A DNA stretch of 64,000 bases from assembly GCA_963634745.1 (NCBI GenBank), contig CAVHCX010000008.1, forward strand, positions 1 to 64,000. Direction: 5' to 3'. The number at the start of each line of letters is the position of its first letter. Within the stretch, counting starts at the first letter, position 1. The notes beneath the pieces are model-generated. The model ran no database searches and was not told where the DNA came from. It was given only the letters and a program-made list of their open reading frames with translations. The stretch is from CAKRJP01 sp963634745 (lineage in GTDB: Bacteria > Bacillota > Clostridia > Lachnospirales > Lachnospiraceae). Below are positions 33,605-42,095 of this stretch, piece after piece. The translations under genes and the position numbers were made by a program.

Positions 33605-34831
33605 ATGGAGAATAAAAACATGACTGTGACAGAGAAAATTAAAAAAATAGCAGAAAGAATTGAGCCGGACCTGATTGATATTCGCCACAGGCTACATCAG
33701 GTCCCGGAACTTGGTGTGGATCTTCCGAAGACGCATGATATCATCAGCCGGGAGTTAAAAAAGATTCCGGGTCTTGAGATCACAGAACATGCGGCGGAGG
33801 GCAGCGGAATCATTGCTGTCTTAAAGGGAAAAAAGGGAGAGGGAAAGACCATTCTTCTTCGGGCAGATATTGATGCCCTCCCCATAGAGGAGTCCGGATC
33901 CCTGGCCTATAAATCTAAGAATCCGGGTTGCATGCATGCCTGTGGCCACGATGGCCATGCCAGCTGGCTTCTTGGAGCCGCCATGATCTTATCTGAAATT
34001 CAGGATGACCTATATGGTCAGGTTAAATTCATCTTTCAGCCGGGAGAAGAAGTAGGAGGGGGCGCGCCCGCCATGATCCAAAAGGATAAAATCCTAGAAG
34101 ATGTGGATATGGCATTTGCGGCCCACGGATGGCCCTCTATAGAAAGTGGGAAAATAGGTATTGCAAGGCGGTATGCCTTTGGCTGTGTGGGAAATTTCCA
34201 TATTGAAATTCATGGAAAAAAAGGCCACGCTTCCTGGCCGGAGGAGGCAAATGACCCCATCGCTGCGGCCAATGAACTTTATCAACAGCTTCCCTCTATT
34301 CTTACGAAAAAAATCAGCGGTACCCAGCCCGGAATCCTGTCTGTTACCTATATGCAGGCGGGAGAAATCGGTCGCTTTAATATCATTCCCGAATCCTGCG
34401 TCCTCGGTGGAACGATGCGGGCAGTAAAGAAAGAGGTCCTGGAAAAAATTGCAGAGGAAATAGAAAAAACTACAAAGGCGGTATGCCAAATTTACGGAAC
34501 ATGTTATGATAGTGACATCCGAACCTTTGGCGGCAGCGTTCGAAACGATGCAAATCTAGTGGAGGGGGTAAAAGAAGCAGCCTCCTATGTGCTGGGAAAA
34601 GAAAATGTTTACATCATAGAGGAAGACAACCTTGGAGGTGAAAACTTTTCTGAATATAGCAGGCGCGTGCCCTCAGTCTATATGTTTGTAGGAATTAAGC
34701 CCAAGGAAGAGATGCAGGTTCCGGGACTTCATAGCCCCCAGTTTGCTTTTGATGACAGGGTACTTGCGAGAGCGGCGGCTGCATTTGCGGAAATTGCCTA
34801 TACCGGATGTCTGGGAGAATTAGGAAATTAA
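33605..34831 (+). CDS. M20 family amidohydrolase (N-acyl-amino-acid hydrolase)
   Basis: A 408-residue M20D-type metallohydrolase that removes an acyl or amide group from an amino-acid derivative in the cytoplasm. Metal ligands are in GCMHACGHDGHAS about 103-115, GEEVGGGAP about 148 and the C-terminal GLHSPQF about 380, with the dimerisation domain between (HIEIHGKKGHASWPEEANDP). AAGGAGA lies seven bases before the ATG. It is 18 bp upstream of the PatB-like gene, so the two act together: deacylation then C-S bond cleavage is a sensible order. The acyl group is unknown. Confidence 0.88.
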   Translation: MENKNMTVTEKIKKIAERIEPDLIDIRHRLHQVPELGVDLPKTHDIISRELKKIPGLEITEHAAEGSGIIAVLKGKKGEGKTILLRADIDALPIEESGSLAYKSKNPGCMHACGHDGHASWLLGAAMILSEIQDDLYGQVKFIFQPGEEVGGGAPAMIQKDKILEDVDMAFAAHGWPSIESGKIGIARRYAFGCVGNFHIEIHGKKGHASWPEEANDPIAAANELYQQLPSILTKKISGTQPGILSVTYMQAGEIGRFNIIPESCVLGGTMRAVKKEVLEKIAEEIEKTTKAVCQIYGTCYDSDIRTFGGSVRNDANLVEGVKEAASYVLGKENVYIIEEDNLGGENFSEYSRRVPSVYMFVGIKPKEEMQVPGLHSPQFAFDDRVLARAAAAFAEIAYTGCLGELGN

Positions 34832-34848
34832 GGAAGGGAAAAAGAAAA

Positions 34849-36009
34849 ATGGAAGAACTTATTTATGTAGATCGAAGAAATACCAATTGTAATAAGTGGG
34901 ACGGTCAGACTGCAATGTTTAAGGAAGAAGGCCTTCTTGCCATGTGGGTTGCAGATATGGATTTTCAGGTGCCTAAGTGTGTAAAAGAGGCCTTGCAAAA
35001 CTATGTAGAATCCGGCGTCTATGGTTACTATAAAATTCCGGATGCCTATTATGAGGCCTTTATCAATTGGGAAAAAGAACAGCATGGATATGAGGTGAAA
35101 AAAGAATGGATCCGGTTCTCGCCGGGAGTGGTTGCCGGCTTCCACTGGCTGGTGCAGATCTTTACCGAGCCAAAAGACGCAGTGATTGTAAATACACCGG
35201 TCTATTATCCGTTTTTCAAGGCAGTCAATAATAATGACAGAACCCTGATTTGCTCCGACCTTGTAAAGGAAAATGGAAGCTATACCGTGGATTTTGAGGA
35301 TTTTGAAAAGAAAATCATAGAAAATTCCGTCAAGTTATTTATCCTATGCTCCCCTCATAACCCGGTCGGAAGAGTTTGGAAAAAAGAGGAATTAAAGAAG
35401 CTCTTTGAGATATGCAGAAAACATCAGGTCATGGTAGTTTCAGATGAGATCCATCAGGACCTGGTATATGGGGAAAATAAGCATATTCCGTCCCTCTCTG
35501 TGGGAGACTATGATGACATGATGATATCTCTCACTGCGCCGTCAAAGACCTTTAATATTGCCGGTGCACAAAATTCCATTGTAGTAATTCCGGATGAAAA
35601 GCTACGCGAGAAATGGGATCAGTACATAACAGGAAACAGCGTCCCCAATGGAAATGCCTTTGGCTATGTGGCAGCCCAGGCGGCATACGAAAGGGGAGCA
35701 GATTGGCTTGAAAGCGCCAAAGCCCAGATTTATGCAAACTATAAATATTTAAAAAGTGAATTAGAAGACCACTTGCCGCAGCTAGTCGTAACACCCCTTG
35801 AAGGTACCTACCTTTGCTGGGTGGATTTAGCTGCCTATGTAAATGCAGACCAGATGGAAGACCTCATCCAGAAAAAATGCCGTCTTGCCGTAGATTACGG
35901 CCACTGGTTCGGAGGCGAAAAATTCGGAACCTGCATTCGGATTAATTTAGCGACCTCTATGGAAAATGTAAAGACCGCTGTGGATGCATTGCTAACAAAT
36001 TTAAAGTAG
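34849..36009 (+). CDS. MalY/PatB-type cystathionine beta-lyase (C-S lyase)
   Basis: A 386-residue fold-type I aminotransferase-like PLP enzyme. The N-terminus DRRNTNCNKWD and LAMWVADMDF match the MalY/PatB subfamily, the substrate loop is CSPHNPVGRVW about 171, and the PLP lysine is in LTAPSKTFNIAG about 232. These enzymes release thiol, pyruvate and ammonia from cystathionine or S-substituted cysteines. The ATG at 34849 follows AAGGAAGGG. It is preceded by the M20 gene and followed after 11 bp by a toxin-antitoxin pair that may share its transcript. Confidence 0.9.
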   Translation: MEELIYVDRRNTNCNKWDGQTAMFKEEGLLAMWVADMDFQVPKCVKEALQNYVESGVYGYYKIPDAYYEAFINWEKEQHGYEVKKEWIRFSPGVVAGFHWLVQIFTEPKDAVIVNTPVYYPFFKAVNNNDRTLICSDLVKENGSYTVDFEDFEKKIIENSVKLFILCSPHNPVGRVWKKEELKKLFEICRKHQVMVVSDEIHQDLVYGENKHIPSLSVGDYDDMMISLTAPSKTFNIAGAQNSIVVIPDEKLREKWDQYITGNSVPNGNAFGYVAAQAAYERGADWLESAKAQIYANYKYLKSELEDHLPQLVVTPLEGTYLCWVDLAAYVNADQMEDLIQKKCRLAVDYGHWFGGEKFGTCIRINLATSMENVKTAVDALLTNLK

Positions 36010-36020
36010 GATGAACGCTT

Positions 36021-36302
36021 ATGACCTTGGAAGAGATTTATCATGATATTATACAGATTGCAAAAAAATATAATGTAAGCCAGGTGATCTTATTTGGGTC
36101 TAGGGCCAAGGGGACAGAAAGAGAACGCAGTGATATTGATATCGCTGTAAGAGGTGTTTCTGATATTTTTGCACTTCAGGAAGAAATTGAGGACATCCCT
36201 AGCTTGTACAAGGTTGATCTTGTGGATTTAGATGAATGCAGAAATCCCTTATTATTGGAGGACATTGAAAAATATGGACGAGAAATTTACAAAAAGGTAT
36301 GA
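36021..36302 (+). CDS. mntA: MNT-domain nucleotidyltransferase, MntA-type antitoxin
   Basis: A 93-residue minimal nucleotidyltransferase. The GSx10DxD motif is complete: GSRAKGTERERSDID about residues 27-41, with a third acidic residue in VDLVDLDE about 76. In type VII toxin-antitoxin systems MntA AMP-modifies a tyrosine on the HepT toxin. The gene overlaps the HEPN gene by 29 bp, the usual layout. It begins 11 bp after the C-S lyase gene, so it has no obvious promoter of its own. Confidence 0.85.
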   Translation: MTLEEIYHDIIQIAKKYNVSQVILFGSRAKGTERERSDIDIAVRGVSDIFALQEEIEDIPSLYKVDLVDLDECRNPLLLEDIEKYGREIYKKV

Positions 36303-36675
36303 ATCTTTTAAAAATTCCTTGGCATCCCTATGTGAAGCAAGAATCCGAGATATGGAAGACTCCTTTGTCCTAAGTGGTACCAGTGCCAAATTTAGTATCA
36401 CCTTCGATCTTGCCTGGAAGCTGATGAAAGATATTTTGCTTCAATATTATGCCATAACAGGCTTTGTCGCCGGTTCGCCCAGGGAGGTCCTTAGAGAGTC
36501 CTATCAGGCAGACCTTATCGAAGGAGATGTGTGGATGGAAATGCTAAAGGTAAGAAATCAGCTGGCCCATGATTACGATGGAGTGATTGTAAAACAATAT
36601 TGCCATAGGATTGTGGATCTTTATCTGGGGAAATTTGAAGAGTTTCAAGATAAGGTTGAGAAACTTTTTAAGTAA
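36274..36675 (+). CDS. hepT: HEPN-domain ribonuclease toxin, HepT-type
   Basis: A 133-residue all-helical HEPN protein of the nucleotidyltransferase-substrate-binding family. The RNase motif Rx4HxY is complete: RNQLAHDY about residues 95-102, including the tyrosine that MntA modifies in characterised pairs. The ATG at 36274 overlaps mntA; an in-frame codon 14 codons upstream would lengthen the protein with unlikely residues. Toxicity is inferred from family and pairing. Confidence 0.85.
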   Translation: MDEKFTKRYESFKNSLASLCEARIRDMEDSFVLSGTSAKFSITFDLAWKLMKDILLQYYAITGFVAGSPREVLRESYQADLIEGDVWMEMLKVRNQLAHDYDGVIVKQYCHRIVDLYLGKFEEFQDKVEKLFK

Positions 36676-36713
36676 ATAAATTTGAGGATTACTTGATGAG
36701 AGAAAGGAAGTTG

Positions 36714-38348
36714 ATGATGAAGAATAGATTAAAAAGCACATTGCTTGCTTGCCTGATGGCAGGAGCTTTTGTAGTTGGAACGGCACCGTCCATGGCTTAT
36801 GCTGAAGATTTTGTTGGGGGGGCGGAGACGTCTAGCCTTTCTGAGAAAAAGGAAAGCCAAGCAGATGTAACAGATGAAAGCGCAGAGCTGGCATCCCAGG
36901 AGGTTACAGAAGATCTTGCAAAGGCAGAGAGTACGAATAACTCCTTGAAGGATAAGATCAAAGAAGGAAGCCTAATTACTTACTCCGGTCATGTGCAAAC
37001 CTACGGAGACCTTGAAGCAGTCAGTGACGGAGCAGAATTCGGAACCACAGGAGAAGCCAAGAGATTAGAGGCCTTAAGTATAAGTAAAGGCAGTGCCTTG
37101 GAAGACTTTGACGGTGATATCGTATATCGGGCCCATGTACAAACCTACGGCACCCAGGATTGGCAGAAGAATGGCCAGTGGATCGGAACCACAGGACAAG
37201 GAAAAAGATTAGAAGCCATTCAGATGTATCTGACAGGGGAATTGGCAGAATATTTTGACATTTACTATTGCCTGCATGCCCAAAGCTATGGTTGGAGTAA
37301 GTGGGTGAAGGGTTCCGCTGAAGATGATGGCTGGTGTGGTACCTCAGGACTTGCAAAGAGAGTAGAAGCAGTAAAGATCTGCCTGGTGCCAAAGGAGGGC
37401 GGCTCAGTGCCTGAGGATGAGCATGGGGCTATTGTTGATTATAGTTATTTGACTGCAGATTCCTTTGGATATATTAGCTACAGTGGCCACCAGCAAACCT
37501 ATGGAGATATGGGACCGGTTTACGGAGGCGACTGGCTGGGCGTTACCGGAGAGTCCAAGAGATTGGAAGCCCTGTCGATTAGTTTTGAGCCGGGAGTCCT
37601 TTCGGGATCCGTAAGCTATAGAGCCCATGTGCAGACCTATGGCTGGCAGGACTGGGTCAGCGACGGCGCTTGGTGCGGAACCAAGGGAGAGGCAAAACGT
37701 CTGGAAGCCGTCCAGATCAAATTAGAGGGTGATATCGCTAAGCATTATGATATTTATTACCGTGTCCATATCCAAAGCTATGGCTGGCTAGGCTGGGCCA
37801 AGAACGGAGCAGAGGCCGGTTCTTCCGGATTAGGAAAGAGGTTAGAGTCTATCGAGATCCGCTTAGTACAAAAGGGTCAGTCGGCTCCCGGAAGTACCGA
37901 TAATACCTATGTTACTATGACGCCTCAGGAGCAGAGGATCTTAAATGCTTGCAACAGAATTTATAATCAGGTTGGAAAGGATCTCTATAGTTGTTTTACA
38001 TGGTGCGTAAACAATATTCGATATCGTGAAATCGAAAGCTCACCATCCGGAGGATATACGGAATCTCAATACTATGCCTTATTTGGCTTAGAGCAGGGAT
38101 ATGGAGATTGCAGAACCTATGCAGGAGCCATTTATTGGCTGGCAAAGAACCTGGGATATTCCAGTGCACATTATGTACACGGATATGTTTTGAATTCAAG
38201 CGGGGGACAGGAAGACCATGCATGGGTAGAAATCGATGACTATGTCTATGATGGCAGCTTCCAACAAGGTACTAAGAGAAATGGATATCAATTTCCTTAT
38301 GGAACTTCCGGAACATGGAGATATGTAAATTACGAATATTATGATTAA
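36714..38348 (+). CDS. Secreted ChW-repeat protein with C-terminal transglutaminase-like domain
   Basis: A 544-residue exported protein, paralogue of 14399-16180. The signal peptide (MMKNRLKSTLLACLMAG, cleavage near AYA about 29) and an acidic linker precede six ChW repeats centred about residues 92, 140, 187, 258, 304 and 351, again as two sets of three. The C-terminal 130 residues form a transglutaminase-like cysteine core instead of CHAP: GYGDCRTYAG (Cys about 466), DHAWVEIDD (His about 502, Asp about 507). It may crosslink or cut cell-wall peptides. The start is one of two adjacent ATGs (36714, 36717) behind AAAGGAAG. Confidence 0.82.
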   Translation: MMKNRLKSTLLACLMAGAFVVGTAPSMAYAEDFVGGAETSSLSEKKESQADVTDESAELASQEVTEDLAKAESTNNSLKDKIKEGSLITYSGHVQTYGDLEAVSDGAEFGTTGEAKRLEALSISKGSALEDFDGDIVYRAHVQTYGTQDWQKNGQWIGTTGQGKRLEAIQMYLTGELAEYFDIYYCLHAQSYGWSKWVKGSAEDDGWCGTSGLAKRVEAVKICLVPKEGGSVPEDEHGAIVDYSYLTADSFGYISYSGHQQTYGDMGPVYGGDWLGVTGESKRLEALSISFEPGVLSGSVSYRAHVQTYGWQDWVSDGAWCGTKGEAKRLEAVQIKLEGDIAKHYDIYYRVHIQSYGWLGWAKNGAEAGSSGLGKRLESIEIRLVQKGQSAPGSTDNTYVTMTPQEQRILNACNRIYNQVGKDLYSCFTWCVNNIRYREIESSPSGGYTESQYYALFGLEQGYGDCRTYAGAIYWLAKNLGYSSAHYVHGYVLNSSGGQEDHAWVEIDDYVYDGSFQQGTKRNGYQFPYGTSGTWRYVNYEYYD

Positions 38349-38365
38349 ACACTTGCGAAGGAAGG

Positions 38366-38399
38366 CCTAGGCTCTGAAAGAGCCTGGGTTTTCTTTTTT
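38366..38399 (+). terminator. Intrinsic terminator after ChW-transglutaminase gene
   Basis: Ten-base-pair stem cctaggctct/agagcctggg with a GAA loop and a T-rich tail. Confidence 0.88.
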
Positions 38400-38475
38400 G
38401 TAGGGGAATTAGCCTGATATAACTATAGACAGGAAAAAATGAACCACTTATAATGGGGAAAAGGAGTTTGAAAGA

Positions 38476-39411
38476 ATGGCAAAAAAGAAGAAGCGGATGG
38501 AGTACCGCTATTATGAGATTCCTGCAGATACCTATGTCCTGCCCCTGCTTGGAAAAGGCTGGGAACAAGAGTATGGCGCGGGAATTCGGGATACCCTGCA
38601 TTTTCATAATTATATGGAGATTGGATATTGCTATTATGGGGACGGAGACTTGATCATCGAGGATCGGACCTACCACTACCAGGGCGGAGAATTTACCTTG
38701 ATTCCTGCCAATATTCCCCATACCACCAACAGCGCCCCCGGCCATATCTGCAAATGGGAGTATCTTTTTGTGGATATCGAGCGTTTTATAAAAACGGAGA
38801 TGCATTTGGACGCCCTCTTGGAGAACCGTATTCTCAGTGTGGTGAACCGGCGGGGCACAATGAAGACAGAGAAAAATCATGGGATCATGGCAAGACTAAT
38901 CCAGAATATCATTCGGGAATACCGGGATAAAAATATCTATTTTGAGGCAAGTGTCAGGGGCTACCTTTATTCCTTGGTGATTGAGATGATGCGGCTTGCA
39001 GATGAGAGGGACCGGTCTAGGCGGACCTACCGGGTCAATGAACATATCCGGGGGGCTCTGGAATATGTAAGCGAACATTATATGGATCAGGTCCGGGTGG
39101 AGGATATTGCAGAGGCTTGCGGCTTAAGTGAAAGTCATTTTCGCAGGATCTTTGAAGATATCATGCATATGAAACCCTTGGATTATGTGAATTTGGTCCG
39201 GATTGATAAGGCATGCTGGCTTCTTTCCAGGGAGGATCTTTCTATGGAGGAGGTTAGCTACCGGGTAGGCTACCAGACCCAATCCACCTTCAACCGTAAT
39301 TTTAAACGGCTGACAGGCTATAGTCCCAACCAATGGAAGCGAAAGGAAAACAATCACGAGGGTATTTTGAAGAATTATCAAATCAGTGCATTAAAGGGCT
39401 GGGAGGCATAA
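38476..39411 (+). CDS. AraC-family regulator with N-terminal cupin, of the beta-galactoside operon
   Basis: A 311-residue AraC/XylS regulator. The N-terminal half is a cupin-like sensor (LHFHNYMEIGYCYYG about 36-50, then GGEFTLIPANIPH about 72), and the C-terminal 100 residues hold two helix-turn-helix units (VEDIAEACGLSESHFRRIF about 214 and the MEEVSYRVGYQTQSTFNRNFKRLTG region). It lies 326 bp upstream of the sugar-binding protein of the lacZ operon in the same direction, and two direct repeats in front of that operon fit AraC-type binding. Probably an activator responding to galactoside. Confidence 0.88.
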   Translation: MAKKKKRMEYRYYEIPADTYVLPLLGKGWEQEYGAGIRDTLHFHNYMEIGYCYYGDGDLIIEDRTYHYQGGEFTLIPANIPHTTNSAPGHICKWEYLFVDIERFIKTEMHLDALLENRILSVVNRRGTMKTEKNHGIMARLIQNIIREYRDKNIYFEASVRGYLYSLVIEMMRLADERDRSRRTYRVNEHIRGALEYVSEHYMDQVRVEDIAEACGLSESHFRRIFEDIMHMKPLDYVNLVRIDKACWLLSREDLSMEEVSYRVGYQTQSTFNRNFKRLTGYSPNQWKRKENNHEGILKNYQISALKGWEA

Positions 39412-39583
39412 ACCCAGTCTTTTTTGTCGCCAAAATACCGTCTAAAAGTACTTTTTTTGTCGTCAAAATAGGCCTAAAATCTATTTTACCCAGTTTGTGC
39501 AATGTGCATAAAAAACAATAGAAAAAATTTTGCAAGTTGTTAAAAACGGGAAACGCAAAGTGATAAAACGGTTTCCAAATGAT

Positions 39584-39623
39584 TGTTTTTGCACAGAAAT
39601 AGGGTGTTTTTGAGTACAAATAA
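39584..39623 (+). promoter_or_regulatory. Direct repeats, candidate AraC activator site before the lacZ operon
   Basis: Two copies of TGTTTTTG-N8-ATA-like sequence start at 39584 and 39605, exactly 21 bp apart, and agree at 14 of 19 positions. The second covers the place of a -35 element; TATAAT lies at 39638-39643 with no good -35 of its own. That layout is typical of class II AraC-type activation. Confidence 0.55.
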
Positions 39624-39637
39624 TGAAAAACGCTAGG

Positions 39638-39643
39638 TATAAT
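39638..39643 (+). promoter_or_regulatory. -10 element of the beta-galactoside operon
   Basis: A perfect TATAAT. The base run 17 bp upstream (tacaaa) is not a -35 match, which implies activator dependence. The rest of 39412-39737 is AT-rich, with ggaaac/gtttcc inverted pieces near 39549-39576, and holds no gene. Confidence 0.55.
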
Positions 39644-39737
39644 AGATTTATGTTTGAGAAAGGAAATTCGGTAGTTTGATCAAGAGGAAGATCCCTACAA
39701 GAATTTCCAAATAAGCGATTTTTAAAGGAGGACATTT

Positions 39738-41093
39738 ATGAAAAGAAAGATCGTTTCAGTATTGCTGGTTGGGGTACTGGCAATGACTTCACTGGTAGGA
39801 TGTGGAGGAAGCAGCAGCTCGTCATCATCAAGTGATTCAACAGCATCATCAGAGGATAGCGGAGCAGCTGAGATGTATACCTCAGACGATGAAAACACCT
39901 TAACCGTTGCAGCATGGGATGCAAACTTTAATATCCCGGCTCTTGAGGCAGCAGCTGATGCTTACAAGGAGACTCATCCGGACTTCAATCTGGAGATCAT
40001 CGAGCAGTCACAGTCATCAGATATCGAGAATGCGGTTACAACAGCTGCACAGGCTGGAGATTACAGCAATTTGCCGGATATCGTATTATTCCAGGATCAT
40101 TACATTCAGCAGTATGTAACAAACTATCCGGACGCATGGCAGGATGTTGATGATGCAGACATTGATTGGTCTGATTTCGGAGCAGAGAAGTTATCATTCT
40201 CTACAATCAATGATAAGCATTATGGTGTACCTGTAGATAACGGAACTGTTATCTTCGCATACAGAGTTGACCTCTTAGAGCAGTGCGGATACACACTTGA
40301 CGATGTAACAGGTATTACATGGGATAAGTTCATTGAGATTGGTGAGAAGGTTTACAACGAGACAGGAAAGTATCTCCTTTCTATGGACGGAGACGGAAAT
40401 GACCTTCCTTACTTAATGCTTCAGGCAGAGGGAGTTTCACAGTTCAAGGACGGAAAAGCAAATCTTGCTGACAATGATACTTTAGTAGAGATCCTCAACA
40501 TCATCGAGGAGATGCAGCAGAAGAACGTATTACTTCTTGCAAATGACTGGAGTGGTTACACCAACGATATCCAGAAAGATAAAGTTGCAGGTGTTATGAA
40601 TGGTAACTGGATCATTCCTACCATCGAGCAGGTAGCAGATAACTCCGGTAAGTGGGAGATTACTTCTATGCCTACTATCAACGGTGAGGAAGGATATGCT
40701 TCCAACGGTGGTTCTTCTCTTTACATTACATCTAACTGTAAAGATGAGAAGGTTGAACTTGCAAAAGACTTCTTAGCATACACATTTGGTGGCGGAGAAG
40801 GTTCACAGGCTACTTATGACAACGCACTTCGTAACGGTGGTGTTATCACAACATGTATCTCAGCAAGTGAGTCTGATGTATATCAGGAAGGTGTTGAATA
40901 CTTCAATAACCAGGCAATCTACGCTAAGATCGTAGAGATGGGATCACACGTTAAGGTTGTTGAGCAGAGCGATTACCACTACACAGCACGTGAGAAAGTT
41001 GCTACAGCTATCACAAATATCCACAACGGAACATCTGTAGAGGATGCTTTGGCTCAGGCACAGTCAGACCTTGAGTTTGCAATGGAAGATTAA
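39738..41093 (+). CDS. Sugar ABC transporter substrate-binding lipoprotein
   Basis: A 451-residue type-1 extracellular solute-binding lipoprotein (MalE/UgpB class). The signal ends at the lipobox SLVGC (Cys about 22) and is followed by a poly-Ser linker and acidic stretch. Length and the ENTLTVAAWD start fit oligosaccharide-binding proteins. It is the first gene of an operon with two permeases and a GH2 beta-galactosidase, so beta-galactosides (lactose, galacto-oligosaccharides) are the likely ligand. A terminator after the gene would raise its level above the permeases. AAAGGAGG precedes the ATG. There is no ATPase in the operon. Confidence 0.88.
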   Translation: MKRKIVSVLLVGVLAMTSLVGCGGSSSSSSSSDSTASSEDSGAAEMYTSDDENTLTVAAWDANFNIPALEAAADAYKETHPDFNLEIIEQSQSSDIENAVTTAAQAGDYSNLPDIVLFQDHYIQQYVTNYPDAWQDVDDADIDWSDFGAEKLSFSTINDKHYGVPVDNGTVIFAYRVDLLEQCGYTLDDVTGITWDKFIEIGEKVYNETGKYLLSMDGDGNDLPYLMLQAEGVSQFKDGKANLADNDTLVEILNIIEEMQQKNVLLLANDWSGYTNDIQKDKVAGVMNGNWIIPTIEQVADNSGKWEITSMPTINGEEGYASNGGSSLYITSNCKDEKVELAKDFLAYTFGGGEGSQATYDNALRNGGVITTCISASESDVYQEGVEYFNNQAIYAKIVEMGSHVKVVEQSDYHYTAREKVATAITNIHNGTSVEDALAQAQSDLEFAMED

Positions 41094-41118
41094 TCATCAT
41101 TGAAATACTGAGTATTAG

Positions 41119-41153
41119 ACGGGGAATCGGAGTTTTCCGATTCCCCGTTTTCC
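41119..41153 (+). terminator. Internal terminator between binding-protein and permease genes
   Basis: Perfect stem acggggaatcgga/tccgattccccgt with tttt, followed by tttcc. It lies inside the operon, so it should act as a partial stop or as a 3' RNA stabiliser. Confidence 0.8.
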
Positions 41154-41192
41154 TTAAAGCCTCGATAGAGAATATAAAAGGGGGATTAAACA

Positions 41193-42095
41193 TTGAGTAA
41201 GAATAGTAAAGGGCTGAACATTGAAGGGAAGCAAAAACGGGCCGGCTGGTTTTTCCTGGCTCCCGCAACCCTTATGATTGCGGTATTTAGTTTCTACCCT
41301 ATGATTCAAGCCTTCATCACATCATTTACAACTGGAACCGGTGTTAATACAAAAGTAGCGGATCCGATTAATTACAACTATACAAGAATGTTCGCAGACC
41401 AGACCTTCCTTCGTTCAGTAGGAAATACATTCTTTTATCTGGCAATTGAAGTACCGGTTATGTTGGTACTTGCCATCCTTTTGGCACAGTTACTTAATAA
41501 CAGAGATTTGAAATTCAGAGGACTCTTCCGTACCATGGTTTTCCTGCCATGTGCGACTTCTCTTGTATCCTATGCCTTGATCTTTAAATCATTATTTGCA
41601 CAGGATGGTTTGGTAAATCAGATTTTAGTAGGCCTTGGTATTTTAGAGAGCAACTATAATTTCCTGGCAAATACAGCCAGCGCAAGAGCGGTTATCATCA
41701 TCGCCTTGATCTGGAGATGGACCGGTTACAACATGGTCTTCTATTTGGCAGGACTTCAGAATATTGAATATTCGGTTTATGAAGCAGCTAAGATTGATGG
41801 TGCAAACGGATGGAAGACTTTCTGGAAGATCACAGTTCCACTCTTGATGCCAACCATCGTTATGACAGTTATCATGTCAATCAATGGTACCTTGCAGTTG
41901 TTCGATGAGTCTGTAAACCTGACAAAGGGTGGACCGGCTATGTCAACCATTACAATGTCCCACTATATTTACAACAACGCATTCGGACAGGGCGTAGGTA
42001 AGTTTGGATATGCATCAGCAATGTCATTCTTTATCTTTGTTCTGGTAGCGATCTTGTCTGCAATCAGTATGAAAGTAGGTGATTCTCGTGACTAA
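41193..42095 (+). CDS. Sugar ABC transporter permease (MalF-like)
   Basis: A 300-residue permease with six hydrophobic segments. The ATPase-docking EAA loop is YEAAKIDGANGWKTFWKITVPLLMP about 193-217. It starts with TTG at 41193 behind AAGGGGGA, with no ATG near enough to replace it. The gene overlaps the next permease. Substrate class follows from the adjacent beta-galactosidase. Confidence 0.9.
   Translation: MSKNSKGLNIEGKQKRAGWFFLAPATLMIAVFSFYPMIQAFITSFTTGTGVNTKVADPINYNYTRMFADQTFLRSVGNTFFYLAIEVPVMLVLAILLAQLLNNRDLKFRGLFRTMVFLPCATSLVSYALIFKSLFAQDGLVNQILVGLGILESNYNFLANTASARAVIIIALIWRWTGYNMVFYLAGLQNIEYSVYEAAKIDGANGWKTFWKITVPLLMPTIVMTVIMSINGTLQLFDESVNLTKGGPAMSTITMSHYIYNNAFGQGVGKFGYASAMSFFIFVLVAILSAISMKVGDSRD

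Noticed and set aside
39557..39578. cre site before the beta-galactoside operon
   Set aside because: The sequence around aaaacggtttcc keeps the centre but fails at both outer positions of the consensus.
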